A DNA stretch of 64,000 bases from Nephrocerus scutellatus (lineage: Eukaryota; Arthropoda; Insecta; Diptera; Pipunculidae), in the NCBI GenBank assembly GCA_947095585.1, contig OX352766.1:23922939-23986938 (forward strand), read 5' to 3'. Shown in pieces: positions 63,785-64,000 of the stretch (positions are counted from its first letter, which is position 1; every line of letters starts with the position of its first letter). The notes under the pieces are model-generated. The model was not told the DNA's origin. It made no database searches and saw nothing but the letters and a program-made list of their open reading frames with translations. Both the position numbers and the translations under genes were made by a program.

Positions 63785-64000
63785 ATGGAAGGGCCCAAAA
63801 TGCCACCCTAATGAAGAAGAAGAAGAGGAAGAACATCGCTGGCTCGTCTGAGGAAGGCAGCACCGCTGGGTTAGGTGGACTAATCAGCGAATATGAGAGC
63901 AGCGTTGGTGAGAGGCCTCATAAGGAGGCGCAGAAGCTCTTGCTGCCGGTGGTAGGTGCTCACTCTGTTGGGGTAAGTACCCGGGTGTTTGGTGGTGGTG
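63785..64000 (+). pseudogene. E17 ORF1 start (family A), cut by the window end
   Basis: ATG 63785 opens eight codons ending at TAA, which overlaps a second ATG at 63811 (TAATG). From there the frame is open to the window end: MKKKKRKNIAGSSEEGSTAGLGGLISEYESSVG. The same short first frame is found in E10. Twelve bases of the Lys-rich run are missing compared with E2. Whether the downstream part is intact cannot be seen. Confidence 0.72.

Larger units (their letters stand above)
63295..64000 (+). mobile_element. E17: B/C-like leader joined to a family A ORF1 (runs off the window)
   Basis: The leader is of the dyad/GCCGTCGGC kind, but from about 63753 (CTTTATTGTGGAAGTGG) it is family A sequence as in E10. 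A leader exchange between families. Confidence 0.8.

Noticed and set aside
1..64000. Telomeric retrotransposon array like HeT-A/TART
   Set aside because: Orientation and Gag-only elements fit, but the 28S R1 target sequence at the junctions and the 28S relic give a better explanation; no telomere repeat is seen.

Overview
The window is a dense array of R1-clade non-LTR retrotransposons from an arthropod genome, most likely an insect and possibly a fly. I see no host protein-coding gene. All R1-type elements lie head-to-tail on the + strand. Nearly every junction carries 14 bases equal or close to TGTCCCTATCTACT, which I recognise as the 28S rRNA sequence duplicated when R1 elements insert. 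A worn 28S rDNA fragment (34804-34929) ends at that site, directly upstream of one element. The region therefore looks like a tandem R1 array derived from rDNA, probably in heterochromatin; the usual 28S sequence downstream of the site is absent.

Layout (E numbers are mine): E0 1-1044 (family B 3' end); E1 1059-6365 (A, dead); E2 6366-14071 (A, 5' end recombined, interrupted by a minus-strand copia-type LTR element 6511-9564); E3 14086-20338 (B fused to C); E4 20353-21984 (Gag-only); E5 21999-22863 (internal deletion derivative); E6 22878-28153 (C, dead); E7 28161-28340 (miniature unit); E8 28355-30650 (D, Gag-only); E9 30665-32555 and E10 32570-34559 (chimeras sharing an unknown 550-base module); 34560-34929 unknown sequence plus the 28S relic; E11 34944-40460 (C, ORF2 intact); three miniature units 40475-41008; E12 41023-46788 (A, both ORFs open); E13 46803-52426 (B); E14 52441-56858 (A, deleted); E15 56873-62486 (B); E16 62501-63280 (3' end of a divergent family); E17 63295-64000 (B/C-like leader joined to an A ORF1, runs off the window).

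Families A and C have a Gag-like ORF1 with CCHC knuckles that meets an ORF2 (APE endonuclease, reverse transcriptase, terminal Cys-His motif) at a TAATG stop/start. Family B ORF2 also has an RNase H domain, and its ORF1 and ORF2 overlap by 14 bases. Family C splits ORF1 at an A-AAA-AAC run and an ATGA overlap, in both copies. Only E11 ORF2, E12 ORF1 and ORF2, and E2 ORF1 are long and open; the rest carry stops, frameshifts or deletions.

The array has been reshaped by duplication and deletion: 1-3096 matches 51161-54470, and 11687-18497 matches 54475-61285, so E13-E15 are a second copy of E0-E3 with the stretch between removed. Short families and chimeras reuse a few leaders and two kinds of 3' UTR, whose hairpins show compensatory base changes.
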